Source: Idiomarina loihiensis
GTDB lineage: Bacteria; Pseudomonadota; Gammaproteobacteria; Enterobacterales; Alteromonadaceae
Reading direction: 5' to 3'
Length of the DNA stretch: 64,000 nucleotides
NCBI RefSeq assembly: GCF_024584785.1
Contig: NZ_CP074112.1
Location: forward strand, 1,550,001-1,614,000
Of this stretch, positions 24,096 to 32,298 are shown one piece after another; within the stretch, counting starts at the first letter, position 1; each line of letters begins with the position of its first letter. The position numbers and the translations under genes were made by a program. The notes beneath the pieces were generated by a model. It did not search any database. It worked only from the letters and a program-made list of their open reading frames with translations, and had not been told where the DNA came from.

Positions 24096-24514
24096 GCAAT
24101 TTCCGCCTCAGCAAAACCAGTTTGTTGCGTCTTAAACAATGCCACCCACAGCTTTGTATTGTGGTTACACGCGCTATTCAGATATGCGGCATTGATTTTA
24201 TGGTTGGCTGCGGTATACGCACCATTGAAGAGCAGCGCGCCAATGTTGAGAAAGGCGTCAGTAAAACCCTTGCGAGCAAACATTTACCCCAAGCCGACGG
24301 TATGAGCCATGCGGTGGATTTGTGGCCGTGGGTAAATGGGCGCATACCGTGGGAGGACTGGCCGGCCTTTGAAGAAATTGCTAAGGCCATGCTCACTGCC
24401 GCTGACGAGCTAGGTGTCAACCTGCGCTGGGGTGGCGACTGGAATCGAAACGGGCGAAGTGACGACGAGCGCTTTCTGGATGGTCCTCACTTTGAGTTGG
24501 TGGGTGCGCTATGA
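24092..24514 (+). CDS. Endolysin, peptidase M15 (L-Ala-D-Glu / D,D-peptidase type)
   Basis: The ATG at 24092 with GGGGG upstream gives 140 residues. The zinc-peptidase motif appears as SKHLPQADGMSHAVDLWPW, with His and Asp ligands, and the second His is in LDGPHFELVG, as in VanY-like M15 phage endolysins. GCGIRTIEEQ is a family marker. It has no signal peptide, so it relies on the holin-type protein encoded two genes later. It overlaps the next gene by 4 nt. Confidence 0.88.
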   Translation: MSNFRLSKTSLLRLKQCHPQLCIVVTRAIQICGIDFMVGCGIRTIEEQRANVEKGVSKTLASKHLPQADGMSHAVDLWPWVNGRIPWEDWPAFEEIAKAMLTAADELGVNLRWGGDWNRNGRSDDERFLDGPHFELVGAL

Positions 24515-24849
24515 GTTTAGATGCAATCAAACTACTACCACCAAATGTACCATCGCGCGGCTTTCACGGCTCGCGCAAGCGCTTCACAACCGGTTGGAAC
24601 GACCGGCTTGCTGCTGAGTTTAACCGTCATTTAAAAGGCGCTCCCGTCGTTTTTAACAATCCGTATGGCCCTGTTCATTTGGCAAATAGCTATCGCGCCG
24701 GGTGGAGTGCTGTAACCGATATGGACATTCGCCGCCTGATTTTATTGAACACCGCAGACGCAAGCGAGCCACTGACTGGCAAGCGCCTGTTTGATGAAAC
24801 CCGCCAACGCTTGTTTGGCAATGCTCGTGAGGCCCGTCATGTGGGATAA
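24511..24849 (+). CDS. Phage protein of the lysis cluster, unknown
   Basis: The 112-residue protein overlaps the endolysin by ATGA and the holin-type gene by 11 nt, so it is firmly in the cassette. It has no membrane helix or signal peptide. The middle (HLANSYRAGWSAVTDMDIRR) is mixed helical. I recognise no family. Confidence 0.65.
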   Translation: MSLDAIKLLPPNVPSRGFHGSRKRFTTGWNDRLAAEFNRHLKGAPVVFNNPYGPVHLANSYRAGWSAVTDMDIRRLILLNTADASEPLTGKRLFDETRQRLFGNAREARHVG

Positions 24850-25366
24850 AGTAAAAGACTTCATTGGGGGTAACGCCCCGGTTATTGGTTCGCTCTTGGG
24901 TGGTCCAGCAGGTGGTGCAGCAGGTGCACTTGTTGCTAGCTGGCTAGGGGTGGAGAACGACCCCAACAAAATCTTGGAGAAGCTTCAAACTGACCCGAAC
25001 GCCATGGTTGCGATTAAGCAAATGGAAAGCGATGAGCGCAAGCAATTGCGCGAGCTTCAGTTTCAAGCCGAAATGGCGAAGCTGAAAGATCAGCAGCATC
25101 AACATGAGCAGCAGCAAGAAACCATTCGCACCGGTGATACGGCTGAGGATGAATACGTGCGCCGCACTCGCCCTAAGATTGCGCGCCGTTCGTTTTATTT
25201 TGGTGCGCTCTATATCGGTGTCATGGAAGTCTTAAATGCCTTTGATGTAGGCACTGGCGCAAGCTGGGAAATGGCAGGCATTATCCTGTCACCGGTTTGG
25301 GCTTACATGGGATTTCGCACTATTGATGGCTTTGGCAACAAGTTCAAGTTTTTAGGCAAGAAGTAA
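24839..25366 (+). CDS. Holin-like protein (3TM type)
   Basis: I use the ATG at 24839 (MWDKVKDFIGGNAPVIGSLL) with GTGAGG upstream. The 175-residue protein has a Gly/Ala-rich hydrophobic N-terminal helix (GGPAGGAAGALVASWLG), a long Gln/His-rich charged helix, and two C-terminal membrane segments (FYFGALYIGVMEVL, MAGIILSPVWAYMGF). This arrangement fits the 3TM holin family of transposable phages and gene transfer agents. It should permeabilise the inner membrane for the endolysin. Confidence 0.75.
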   Translation: MWDKVKDFIGGNAPVIGSLLGGPAGGAAGALVASWLGVENDPNKILEKLQTDPNAMVAIKQMESDERKQLRELQFQAEMAKLKDQQHQHEQQQETIRTGDTAEDEYVRRTRPKIARRSFYFGALYIGVMEVLNAFDVGTGASWEMAGIILSPVWAYMGFRTIDGFGNKFKFLGKK

Positions 25367-25581
25367 TGGATGAATTTGACCGCGCACAAGAATTAGAACA
25401 GCGGCAACGTGATCAGGCAATCAGCCGGGCGCGCCATCGGAAACGCGAAGCACCTCGCATGCACGATGGCGTGCGCGTGTGCATTGATTGCGATGAGCCG
25501 GTGGAGCCTGCGCGTATTGCGTTACTCCCCGACGCGGCACGCTGTATTAGTTGCCAGACAGACCACGAACGGAGGCGTTAA
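25366..25581 (+). CDS. TraR/DksA-type zinc-finger protein
   Basis: The 71-residue protein has a charged helical N-terminus and the C4 zinc finger CIDCDEPVEPARIALLPDAARC..C of the TraR/DksA family (pattern CxxC-N17-CxxC, here shown with the last Cys pair abbreviated). Such small proteins bind the RNA polymerase secondary channel and can mimic DksA with ppGpp. It overlaps both neighbours by 1 nt. Confidence 0.85.
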   Translation: MDEFDRAQELEQRQRDQAISRARHRKREAPRMHDGVRVCIDCDEPVEPARIALLPDAARCISCQTDHERRR

Positions 25582-25910
25582 TGGATTGGGTAAAGGATTA
25601 TGCGCCGTACATCATTGTCATCATGCAAGGCGTGATGCTGTTGGTGTCGCTGTGGCTGTCAAAGAACTTTGCTTCACGCCAGCGCGTGGAGAGTAACGAA
25701 GATAATACGAGCAACCAATTTGCATCGATGAATTTACGACTGCAACGCGTTGAGGATGCGGTGGCCAATCAACCCACACATCACGATGTGAGGCAGTTAG
25801 AGCGCAAACTGAGCGATGTTAGCTCAGATATAAAGCGCGTTGAACCTTGGATTAAACAGCTAAGCAATCACGTTGATATGCTGATTGAGAAGGAGCTAAG
25901 AAACAAATGA
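25581..25910 (+). CDS. DUF2730 phage protein (Mu gp25-like)
   Basis: The 109-residue protein begins with one membrane helix (YIIVIMQGVMLLVSLWL, residues about 9-25), followed by a long coiled coil (QVRQL-like heptads, RQLERKLSDVSSDIKRVEPW). This matches DUF2730 proteins that sit before the terminase genes in Mu-like phages. It may be a spanin-like or lysis accessory protein; function is not established. Confidence 0.75.
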   Translation: MDWVKDYAPYIIVIMQGVMLLVSLWLSKNFASRQRVESNEDNTSNQFASMNLRLQRVEDAVANQPTHHDVRQLERKLSDVSSDIKRVEPWIKQLSNHVDMLIEKELRNK

Positions 25911-26197
25911 GTTTACGTGAAATTCGCGCTGAAAGCTTTCGCTTATCCATCTTGATAGCGCTACTCAACGAGCCTAGCTACCGGATGAATGACAGCGAAA
26001 TTCGTACTGTGTGCGCCCACTTTGGCAACACCATGAGTGCCGACGAGTGTCGCAGCCAACTGGCGTGGCTTGAGCGTCAAGGCTTAGTCACAACAGAGAG
26101 TCACACTGGCTACACCATAGCCAAATTAACCAGCAGTGGCCAAGACGTTGCCGAAGGCATTATTACATGGCCTGGCGTAAAGCGTCGGAGAGCATAA
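25907..26197 (+). CDS. Mu gp26-like winged-helix protein
   Basis: The 96-residue protein has a winged-helix pattern (RLSILIALLNEPSYRMNDSE, CRSQLAWLERQGLVTTE) like the VpaChn25_0724 / gp26 family that precedes the small terminase in Mu-like phages. It overlaps the previous gene by 4 nt. Confidence 0.75.
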   Translation: MSLREIRAESFRLSILIALLNEPSYRMNDSEIRTVCAHFGNTMSADECRSQLAWLERQGLVTTESHTGYTIAKLTSSGQDVAEGIITWPGVKRRRA

Positions 26198-26198
26198 C

Positions 26199-26759
26199 GT
26201 GACCAAAAAAACACGCGGGAAGCCTTCAAAAGTTGACTTGCTGCCGGGTCAGATTAAAAGCCGCCTGGATAAACTCCTGCGCGACAAGAAGTTCACGCAA
26301 GCCGACATTCTTGGGCAGGTGAATCAAGCGATTGATGCATCTGGTCTTTCTGATGATTTGAAGCTGTCACGCTCGGGGCTTAATCGTTACGCAACCTCAA
26401 TGGAAACGGTTGGCCAGCGCATTCGTGAGGCGCGTGCCATATCTGACCAATGGATATCAAAGCTAGGCACGGAGCCCACTGGCGAAGTTTCACAGCTACT
26501 GATTGAGATGGTGCGCACCTTGGCATTTGACCAGGTGTTAAAAATGAGCGATAGCGGCGAGACCGTTGAGCCCAAAATGCTCAAGGACTTATCACACGCT
26601 ATTGAACGCCTAGAGAAGGCAGCGGTTGAATCAACTAAGCGCGAGATTGAAATTCGCAAACGCATTGCCGAAGAGGTTGAAACCGACTTGCGCGGTGCTG
26701 ATGGCATGTCTGAAGACTTAGAGAACCGCATCCGAGGCATCTTGCTCGGCAAGGAGTAA
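26199..26759 (+). CDS. DUF3486 protein, probable small terminase subunit
   Basis: The 186-residue protein starts at GTG 26199, two bases after the previous stop. It matches DUF3486 (Mu gp27): a basic N-terminus KPSKVDLLPGQIKSRLDKLL, LSRSGLNRYATSMETVGQRI, and a helical C-terminus. The conserved order directly before the large terminase supports a role in DNA recognition for headful packaging. Confidence 0.8.
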   Translation: MTKKTRGKPSKVDLLPGQIKSRLDKLLRDKKFTQADILGQVNQAIDASGLSDDLKLSRSGLNRYATSMETVGQRIREARAISDQWISKLGTEPTGEVSQLLIEMVRTLAFDQVLKMSDSGETVEPKMLKDLSHAIERLEKAAVESTKREIEIRKRIAEEVETDLRGADGMSEDLENRIRGILLGKE

Positions 26760-26775
26760 CCCGTGGAGTATGGCG

Positions 26776-28398
26776 ATGGCTGACTTAAGAGTTATATCGG
26801 CACCACGCAAAATTAACCTGCGTGAAGCGTGCCAAGATGCCGGCGTTGAACTTCCGGATACCGCTCAGAGTTTATCACCGGCCAAACAGCCGGTGTTGCT
26901 TCCTTATCAGGCGCGCTGGGTGATGGATGACGCGCAGATTAAGATTTGTGAGAAATCGCGCCGTACCGGTATCACTTGGGCAGAGGCCAGCGACAACGTC
27001 ATGACGGCGGCCAAGCCGAAACGCCGCCAAGGCGCGAACGTGTTTTATGTTGGCTCCAAAAAGGAAATGGCGCTGGAGTACATTGCGGCCTGTTCCTTAT
27101 TTGCCAAAGCTTACAATCAGCTGGCTGAAGCCGACGTTTACGAACAGACGTTCTGGGATGAAGGCAAGAAAGAAGAAATACTCAGCTACATGATCCGCTT
27201 TCCCAATAGCGGCTTTAAAATTCAAGCACTCAGCTCTCGCCCATCGAACTTGCGGGGTTTGCAAGGTGATGTGGTAATTGATGAGGCTGCGTTTCATGAG
27301 GCGTTAAACGAGCTTTTAAAGGCAGCGATGGCGCTCACCATGTGGGGCAACCGCGTACGTGTTATTTCAACGCACAACGGCATTGATAACCTTTTCAATC
27401 AATACATTGAAGACGCCCGTGCTGGCCGCAAAGATTACTCCGTACACACTATCACGCTTGATGATGCCATTGCTGAGGGCTTATACAAGCGCATTTGTTA
27501 CGTTAACGGCAAGGAATGGTCGCTGGAGGCGCAGCAGGAGTGGCGCGATAAGCTCTATAAGAACGCACCGGATGAAGCGTCAGCAGATGAGGAATACGGT
27601 TGTATTCCGAAGCAAAGCGGCGGCCACTATATTAAGCGTGTACTCATTGAGCAAGCCATGGTGGCCGACCGCTCAATTCCGATTATTCAACTGCAAGCGC
27701 CAAAGGATTTTGAATTGCGCAGCGAGCAGGCACGCGATGACTTTATCGAAATGTGGTGTGAAGTGAATTTACTGCCACTACTCGAAAAACTCAACCCACT
27801 GCACCAGCATGTATTTGGTGAGGACTTTGCCCGTCGCGGCGATATGACCGTGTTTTTGCCGCTTGAAATAAAACCCGACCTAATGAAACGCACCCCGTTT
27901 ATGGTTGAACTATCCAAGCTTACTTATGACGCCCAGCGCCAAGTTATGTTTTACGTGCTAGAGCGATTACCGCGCCTGCGCGCAATGGCATTTGATGCCA
28001 CGGGTAACGGCGGGTATTTAGCTGAAGCGGCCGCACTCAAGTACGGCGTAGAAATGGTAGACCAGGTCATGCTTAACGATACCTGGTACCGCGAATGGAT
28101 GCCGAAAATGAAAGCCGCGTTTGAGGATGGAACCTATGAGCTGCCGCGCCACCAGAATGTACTTGATGACTTTGCTAAGGTTCAGGTGAAAAACGGGATA
28201 CCGAAAATTGATAAGGGTAGCGACAGGCAGAGCGACGGCACCAAGCGTCACGGCGATTTTGCTGTAGCTTTGGCTATGGCCGAGCGGGCGTCGTGGATGG
28301 ATGGCGCACCAATAGAGTTCGAGGCGCTACCAAGCAAGCGTCGCGAGCAGGATATAGATGACGACGAGCCATGGCACACTGCTAGTGGCGGCTGGTAG
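26776..28398 (+). CDS. Large terminase subunit (Mu gp28-like)
   Basis: I start at the ATG at 26776, 7 nt after GGAG, rather than the ATG at 26770. The 540-residue protein has a terminase ATPase part: CEKSRRTGITWAEAS acts as Walker A-like, and LQGDVVIDEAAFHEALNELL carries the Walker B Asp-Glu. A C-terminal nuclease part includes LRAMAFDATGNGGYLAEAA with a metal-ligand Asp. It packages host-flanked prophage DNA into heads. Confidence 0.9.
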   Translation: MADLRVISAPRKINLREACQDAGVELPDTAQSLSPAKQPVLLPYQARWVMDDAQIKICEKSRRTGITWAEASDNVMTAAKPKRRQGANVFYVGSKKEMALEYIAACSLFAKAYNQLAEADVYEQTFWDEGKKEEILSYMIRFPNSGFKIQALSSRPSNLRGLQGDVVIDEAAFHEALNELLKAAMALTMWGNRVRVISTHNGIDNLFNQYIEDARAGRKDYSVHTITLDDAIAEGLYKRICYVNGKEWSLEAQQEWRDKLYKNAPDEASADEEYGCIPKQSGGHYIKRVLIEQAMVADRSIPIIQLQAPKDFELRSEQARDDFIEMWCEVNLLPLLEKLNPLHQHVFGEDFARRGDMTVFLPLEIKPDLMKRTPFMVELSKLTYDAQRQVMFYVLERLPRLRAMAFDATGNGGYLAEAAALKYGVEMVDQVMLNDTWYREWMPKMKAAFEDGTYELPRHQNVLDDFAKVQVKNGIPKIDKGSDRQSDGTKRHGDFAVALAMAERASWMDGAPIEFEALPSKRREQDIDDDEPWHTASGGW

Positions 28399-28407
28399 GA
28401 GAGATTC

Positions 28408-29970
28408 ATGAAGCCAAGAATAAAAGTATACAACGGCGAGCGGGTCGATTTGGCCGCACTGCAAGAGGCACAAACGCAGCGCTCCGAAGTTTCGCACTTG
28501 CTTCAGCATTTTAGTAACCACCCCAGTCGCGGGTTAACCCCAACGCGGCTGGCTGCTATTTTGTCCGATGCAGAGACGGGTAATCTGGTTACACAGTGCG
28601 AGCTTGCCGAAGACATGGAAGAAAAAGATGCTCATATCTTCTCAGAGCTGCAAAAGCGCAAGCGCGCAATGCTGAGCGTTGATTGGGTGATTGAGCCGCC
28701 CAAGGATGCCAGTAGAGAAGAGATTCGCGATGCTGAAATGATCACTGAGTGGCTCGAAGATAGCGACTTTCTCGATGATTTGATTTTGGATATGGGTGAC
28801 GCCATAACCAAAGGTTTTAGCGCAACAGAAATGACGTGGAACTACACAGATAAGTTGTGGTTGCCTGATTTTGAGTGGCGCGACCCGGCGTGGTTTAAAA
28901 CCCACAGCTTGTACCGCAACGAAATTCGTTTGCGCGACAACACACCAGAAGGTCAAGTGTTAAATCCGCTGAATTGGGTGGTGCATCGTCATCAGGCCAA
29001 GTCTGGTTATCTCGCGCGCACTGGGTTGGTGCGGGTTTTGGCGTGGCCATATTTATTTAAGAACTACTCAGTTCGTGACTTAGCTGAGTTTCTTGAGATT
29101 TACGGGTTGCCGCTGCGCCTGGGTAAATATCCAACTGGTGCGACTCGCGACGAAAAGAGCACACTATTAAAAGCCGTGATGTCAATTGGCCACAATGCCG
29201 GCGGGATCATTCCAAAAGGTATGGACATTGAATTTAAAGATGCGGCCAAAGGAACCTCAGACCCATACAAAACCATGATCACCTGGGCTGAACAATCACA
29301 GTCAAAAGCGATTTTGGGCGGCACCTTAACCAGCCAGGCAGATGGCGCAACATCAACCAATGCGCTAGGTAATGTGCATAATGAAGTGCGCCAAGAGCTG
29401 CGCGATTCCGATGTGAAGCAAATTGGCCGCACGTTAACCGAGCAGCTTATTATGCCGTTTTATATGCTAAACGGTAAAAGCTTCACCAGTGCGCAACGCC
29501 GCATGCGCTTTAGTTTTGACACCAAAGATGCAGAAGACCTTGAAAGCTTCAGCACGTCACTCAACAGCTTGGTTGGCGCAGGCATGCGCATATCGCGCAA
29601 ATGGGCGCATGAGAAAGCCAACATCCCAGAGGCGGTGGACGACAAAGATTTACTAACGCTCAACAGCGGTTTTCCGCCGCAGCCAACTGCCGCCACTAAG
29701 CGGGCTATTGCGACACTGCGCCGGGAGCCTGGTGTTGATGATGATGCAACGCAGGCCATGACCGAACAGTTAGGCACACGTATGCAGCCGTTACTTAACG
29801 ATATGACCGATGAAGTCAAAGCGCTAGTCGAGAACGCAACGTCATTAGAAGAGCTGCAAGACGCACTTGCCGAGCTGGATATTTCAAGCGATGAAGTAAC
29901 TCGCTTATTTGCACAAATGATATTGGCATCAGAGCTGGCCGGCCGTTCCGATGTTGAGGACGGCGTTTAA
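28408..29970 (+). CDS. Portal protein (DUF935, Mu gp29-like)
   Basis: The 520-residue protein shows the DUF935 pattern: LTPTRLAAILSDAETGNLVT, LFSELQKRKRAMLSVDW-like (here HIFSELQKRKRAML), YLFKNYSVRDLAEFLEIYGL and an acidic C-terminus. It forms the dodecameric portal at one capsid vertex. It follows the terminase by 9 nt and overlaps the MuF gene by 1 nt. Confidence 0.9.
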   Translation: MKPRIKVYNGERVDLAALQEAQTQRSEVSHLLQHFSNHPSRGLTPTRLAAILSDAETGNLVTQCELAEDMEEKDAHIFSELQKRKRAMLSVDWVIEPPKDASREEIRDAEMITEWLEDSDFLDDLILDMGDAITKGFSATEMTWNYTDKLWLPDFEWRDPAWFKTHSLYRNEIRLRDNTPEGQVLNPLNWVVHRHQAKSGYLARTGLVRVLAWPYLFKNYSVRDLAEFLEIYGLPLRLGKYPTGATRDEKSTLLKAVMSIGHNAGGIIPKGMDIEFKDAAKGTSDPYKTMITWAEQSQSKAILGGTLTSQADGATSTNALGNVHNEVRQELRDSDVKQIGRTLTEQLIMPFYMLNGKSFTSAQRRMRFSFDTKDAEDLESFSTSLNSLVGAGMRISRKWAHEKANIPEAVDDKDLLTLNSGFPPQPTAATKRAIATLRREPGVDDDATQAMTEQLGTRMQPLLNDMTDEVKALVENATSLEELQDALAELDISSDEVTRLFAQMILASELAGRSDVEDGV

Positions 29971-31400
29971 TGTCGAGCGCTAAGTATGGCTCGCTGCCAT
30001 TTGAAGAGGCCATAGCGTACTTTCGGCAAAAGCTGAACGTGCCAACTGAGCGCTGGGCGGATATTTGGGCGGCAGCTCACGACAAGGCGTTTATGGTGGC
30101 CGGTGCCATGAAAAACGATTTGCTTAATGACTTTCGGTCAGCCGTTGACGAAGCCATTGCCAATGGTCGCTCTATAGGTTGGTTTAAACGTGAGTTTAAT
30201 AACATCGTTGCTCGCCACGGATGGGAGCACACCGGCACCCCTGGTTGGCGCGCATCAACTATTTATTCCACCAACGTGCGCCAGAGCTACAACGCCGGGC
30301 GGTACGAGCAATTGCAGCGCTTTCCATACTGGGAGTATCGCCACGGCGATTCACGCGTGCCTCGCGTGTTGCATTTATCATGGGATGGATTAGTGCTGCC
30401 TAAAGATGATCCGTGGTGGCAAACGCATTTCCCTGCTAGTGGTTATGGCTGCTCATGCAAGGTTTTCGGGCGCAGCGAAAACGAAATGCGTCGCCGTGGA
30501 CTAACACCAGGGCAAGCACCAAATGACGGCACCTATGACTGGACCGACAAAGTTACCGGCGAGGTGTTCACGTTACCACGCGGCGTTGATCCGGGGTTTG
30601 AGTACGCACCTGGCTCAAGCCTTGAGCGTAGGGCCATACAAAAGATGGCTGCTCGGAAAGCGCAGGATTTTGCGCCCCCACCCCGCGTGGTGCCTGATTT
30701 ATTCTCAACGGTATCTGGGGTTAACAACAACGCCATCAATTCCGTTTGGGCAAACGCACCGCAGGCGCTGGGCACTTCAGTTGAACAACTTGCTTCATTT
30801 ATGGCCGTGCATCCAACCAAGACGCTGTTTATTAAGCAGGCAGAAATTGGCACGCGCAATCGGGCCTCTTACGCAATACAGGACGATGTGGCAGCGTACT
30901 TAGGGTTAAATTCACGCGACCGTCAGTGGACCTATGGGCGTGCAACCCGCGCTGCTGGCTATACCGCATTACCGTGGGATTTTACTGTGGTTAAAGTTAA
31001 ATCCACGACGCGGTTATCCAATGTTGATTTGAACCGTATTCGCGATGAGGTAAAAAACCTGATCACCGAGCGTACCATCGGCACCACCGAGTGGTCAGTT
31101 TCACGCCGCCTGCGACAAAAGGGCTATAATGATGATGGCATCTTGATAACGTGGCTGCACGAGCTTGGCCACCAAGTACACTTTTGGGGCGGCCAATCAT
31201 CATGGCCACAGTCATTAAGTGCGGCCTCAGTCACGCGTTACGGTGCGACGAATGCCGAAGAGTTCTTTGCTGAGCACTTTGTATTGTGGTTCTTTGCCCG
31301 CGACGAATTGATGATTTACAACCCTCAAATAGCGCGTTGGATTGATGAGCAAATGACATCAGCCTTAAGTTCAACTGAAAAAGGAAAATGGAAACCATGA
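29970..31400 (+). CDS. MuF head morphogenesis protein with C-terminal HELGH metallopeptidase-like domain
   Basis: Residues about 1-190 are a standard SPP1 gp7/Mu F domain, with TIYSTNVRQSYNAGRYEQL, YWEYRHGDSRVPRVLHLSWD and ASGYGCSCKV. Residues about 240-476 are different. They contain TWLHELGHQVHFWGG (His397, Glu398, His401) and a downstream NAEEFFAEHFVLWF that could give the third ligand, a gluzincin-like zinc-peptidase layout. MuF proteins with swappable C-terminal toxin-like domains are known in phages. MuF is packaged in the virion, so the domain might be injected into the cell. The target is unknown. Confidence 0.85.
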   Translation: MSSAKYGSLPFEEAIAYFRQKLNVPTERWADIWAAAHDKAFMVAGAMKNDLLNDFRSAVDEAIANGRSIGWFKREFNNIVARHGWEHTGTPGWRASTIYSTNVRQSYNAGRYEQLQRFPYWEYRHGDSRVPRVLHLSWDGLVLPKDDPWWQTHFPASGYGCSCKVFGRSENEMRRRGLTPGQAPNDGTYDWTDKVTGEVFTLPRGVDPGFEYAPGSSLERRAIQKMAARKAQDFAPPPRVVPDLFSTVSGVNNNAINSVWANAPQALGTSVEQLASFMAVHPTKTLFIKQAEIGTRNRASYAIQDDVAAYLGLNSRDRQWTYGRATRAAGYTALPWDFTVVKVKSTTRLSNVDLNRIRDEVKNLITERTIGTTEWSVSRRLRQKGYNDDGILITWLHELGHQVHFWGGQSSWPQSLSAASVTRYGATNAEEFFAEHFVLWFFARDELMIYNPQIARWIDEQMTSALSSTEKGKWKP

Positions 31401-31600
31401 GTCAAGAACCCGATGTAATATCCGCAGCCATGCGCATTGCGGCCAGTGACCCAACGCTAGCAAATGCCAAAGAGCTAAATCGTTTAATGCGAAGCGCTAA
31501 AGGCGACGACAAAGACGCTATTGCCGACTTAATCGAAACCTTTCTTATGAGCGTACAAGACCCGCAATTACGCATGCAACTTATGGATGAGCTTCACTGA
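31397..31600 (+). CDS. Small helical phage protein linked to MuF
   Basis: I use the ATG at 31397, which overlaps the MuF stop as ATGA (31397-31400); the ATG at 31388 is in the same frame. The 67-residue product (SQEPDVISAAMRIAASDPTL and onwards) is all helical and acidic. It overlaps gpG by 1 nt. It could be a head accessory factor or, given the coupling to the MuF peptidase-like domain, an inhibitor of it. There is no direct evidence for either. Confidence 0.6.
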   Translation: MSQEPDVISAAMRIAASDPTLANAKELNRLMRSAKGDDKDAIADLIETFLMSVQDPQLRMQLMDELH

Positions 31601-32037
31601 TGGCTGGTGCACGAATTGAAATTGATGCGACCACACAGGTCATTGCGGCGGCCATTGCGTCACTGCGTAGCCAAGCACAAGACCTTGCTGAACCGTTTGC
31701 GGAGATTGGCGAATACCTGATTGAGTCGCATCAAGACCGATTCAAGGCCGGCGAGTCGCCCGATGGTCAGGCCTGGGCACCGCTGAGCGAGGCTTACAAA
31801 AAACGCGCCAAGCGCCCCAGCGAAATACTGATTGAAGATGGCTTTCTTATGGGTACGCTAAATTACAACCCCAGCGGCAGCGAGCTGCTATTCGGCACGC
31901 CAATGGAATATGGTGCGGCGCATCATTTTGGTTACGAAGAAAATAACTTGCCCGCTCGACCTTGGCTTGGTTTGTCGCCATCGGACAGTGATGTGGTGGT
32001 GCAGATTTTCCGCGCGCATCTCTCAGAAGCGATTTAA
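31600..32037 (+). CDS. Phage virion morphogenesis protein (Mu gpG-like)
   Basis: The 145-residue protein has the gpG/tail-completion pattern FAEIGEYLIESHQDRFKAGE, SPDGQAWAPLSEAYKKR and EYGAAHHFGYEENNLPARPW. It is probably the head-tail joining or tail-terminator factor. It is the last gene before a 261-nt gap with the second late motif. Confidence 0.85.
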   Translation: MAGARIEIDATTQVIAAAIASLRSQAQDLAEPFAEIGEYLIESHQDRFKAGESPDGQAWAPLSEAYKKRAKRPSEILIEDGFLMGTLNYNPSGSELLFGTPMEYGAAHHFGYEENNLPARPWLGLSPSDSDVVVQIFRAHLSEAI

Positions 32038-32242
32038 GCAGCATAAATTAACGTTTGGCTACATACACCAGTATTCGTTGAGATAATGCCGCCACGGAAA
32101 ATTTAAACGGGTTTTAAACACTATCCCACATGAAAGATAAAACCCCATTGTCCGCTGCCGGGCAAAATGATTATTTTCTGGTTGAAAATCGCCCGACCAT
32201 TATTCATAGTGGCGGCACTAAGAACCACCCCCAAACCCCAAG

Positions 32243-32266
32243 AAAGTAGCAAAACTCTTTAATCCC
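32243..32266 (+). promoter_or_regulatory. Candidate late promoter motif, copy 2 (before protease/scaffold)
   Basis: This is an exact 24-nt repeat of 23943-23966. Flanking bases differ, so the block itself appears to be selected. It contains TTTAAT as a possible -10 and may include the Mor/C-type activator site. Confidence 0.6.
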
Positions 32267-32278
32267 AAGCTCACCGAC

Positions 32279-32298
32279 GCCCCCGCCATGATGGGGGC
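32279..32298 (+). other. Hairpin at the start of the protease gene
   Basis: GCCCCC pairs with GGGGGC across an 8-nt loop, and the ATG follows at once. The only ribosome-site-like bases are in the 3' arm, so translation could be gated by this fold. The layout mirrors that after late motif 1. Confidence 0.5.

Larger units (their letters stand above)
32038..32298 (+). promoter_or_regulatory. Intergenic region before protease/scaffold gene
   Basis: No credible gene is seen. A 9-bp inverted repeat TGCCGCCAC...GTGGCGGCA spans 32087-32217. The second late-promoter motif and a hairpin at the start codon lie at its 3' end. In Mu the late promoter PI is located here. Confidence 0.5.
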
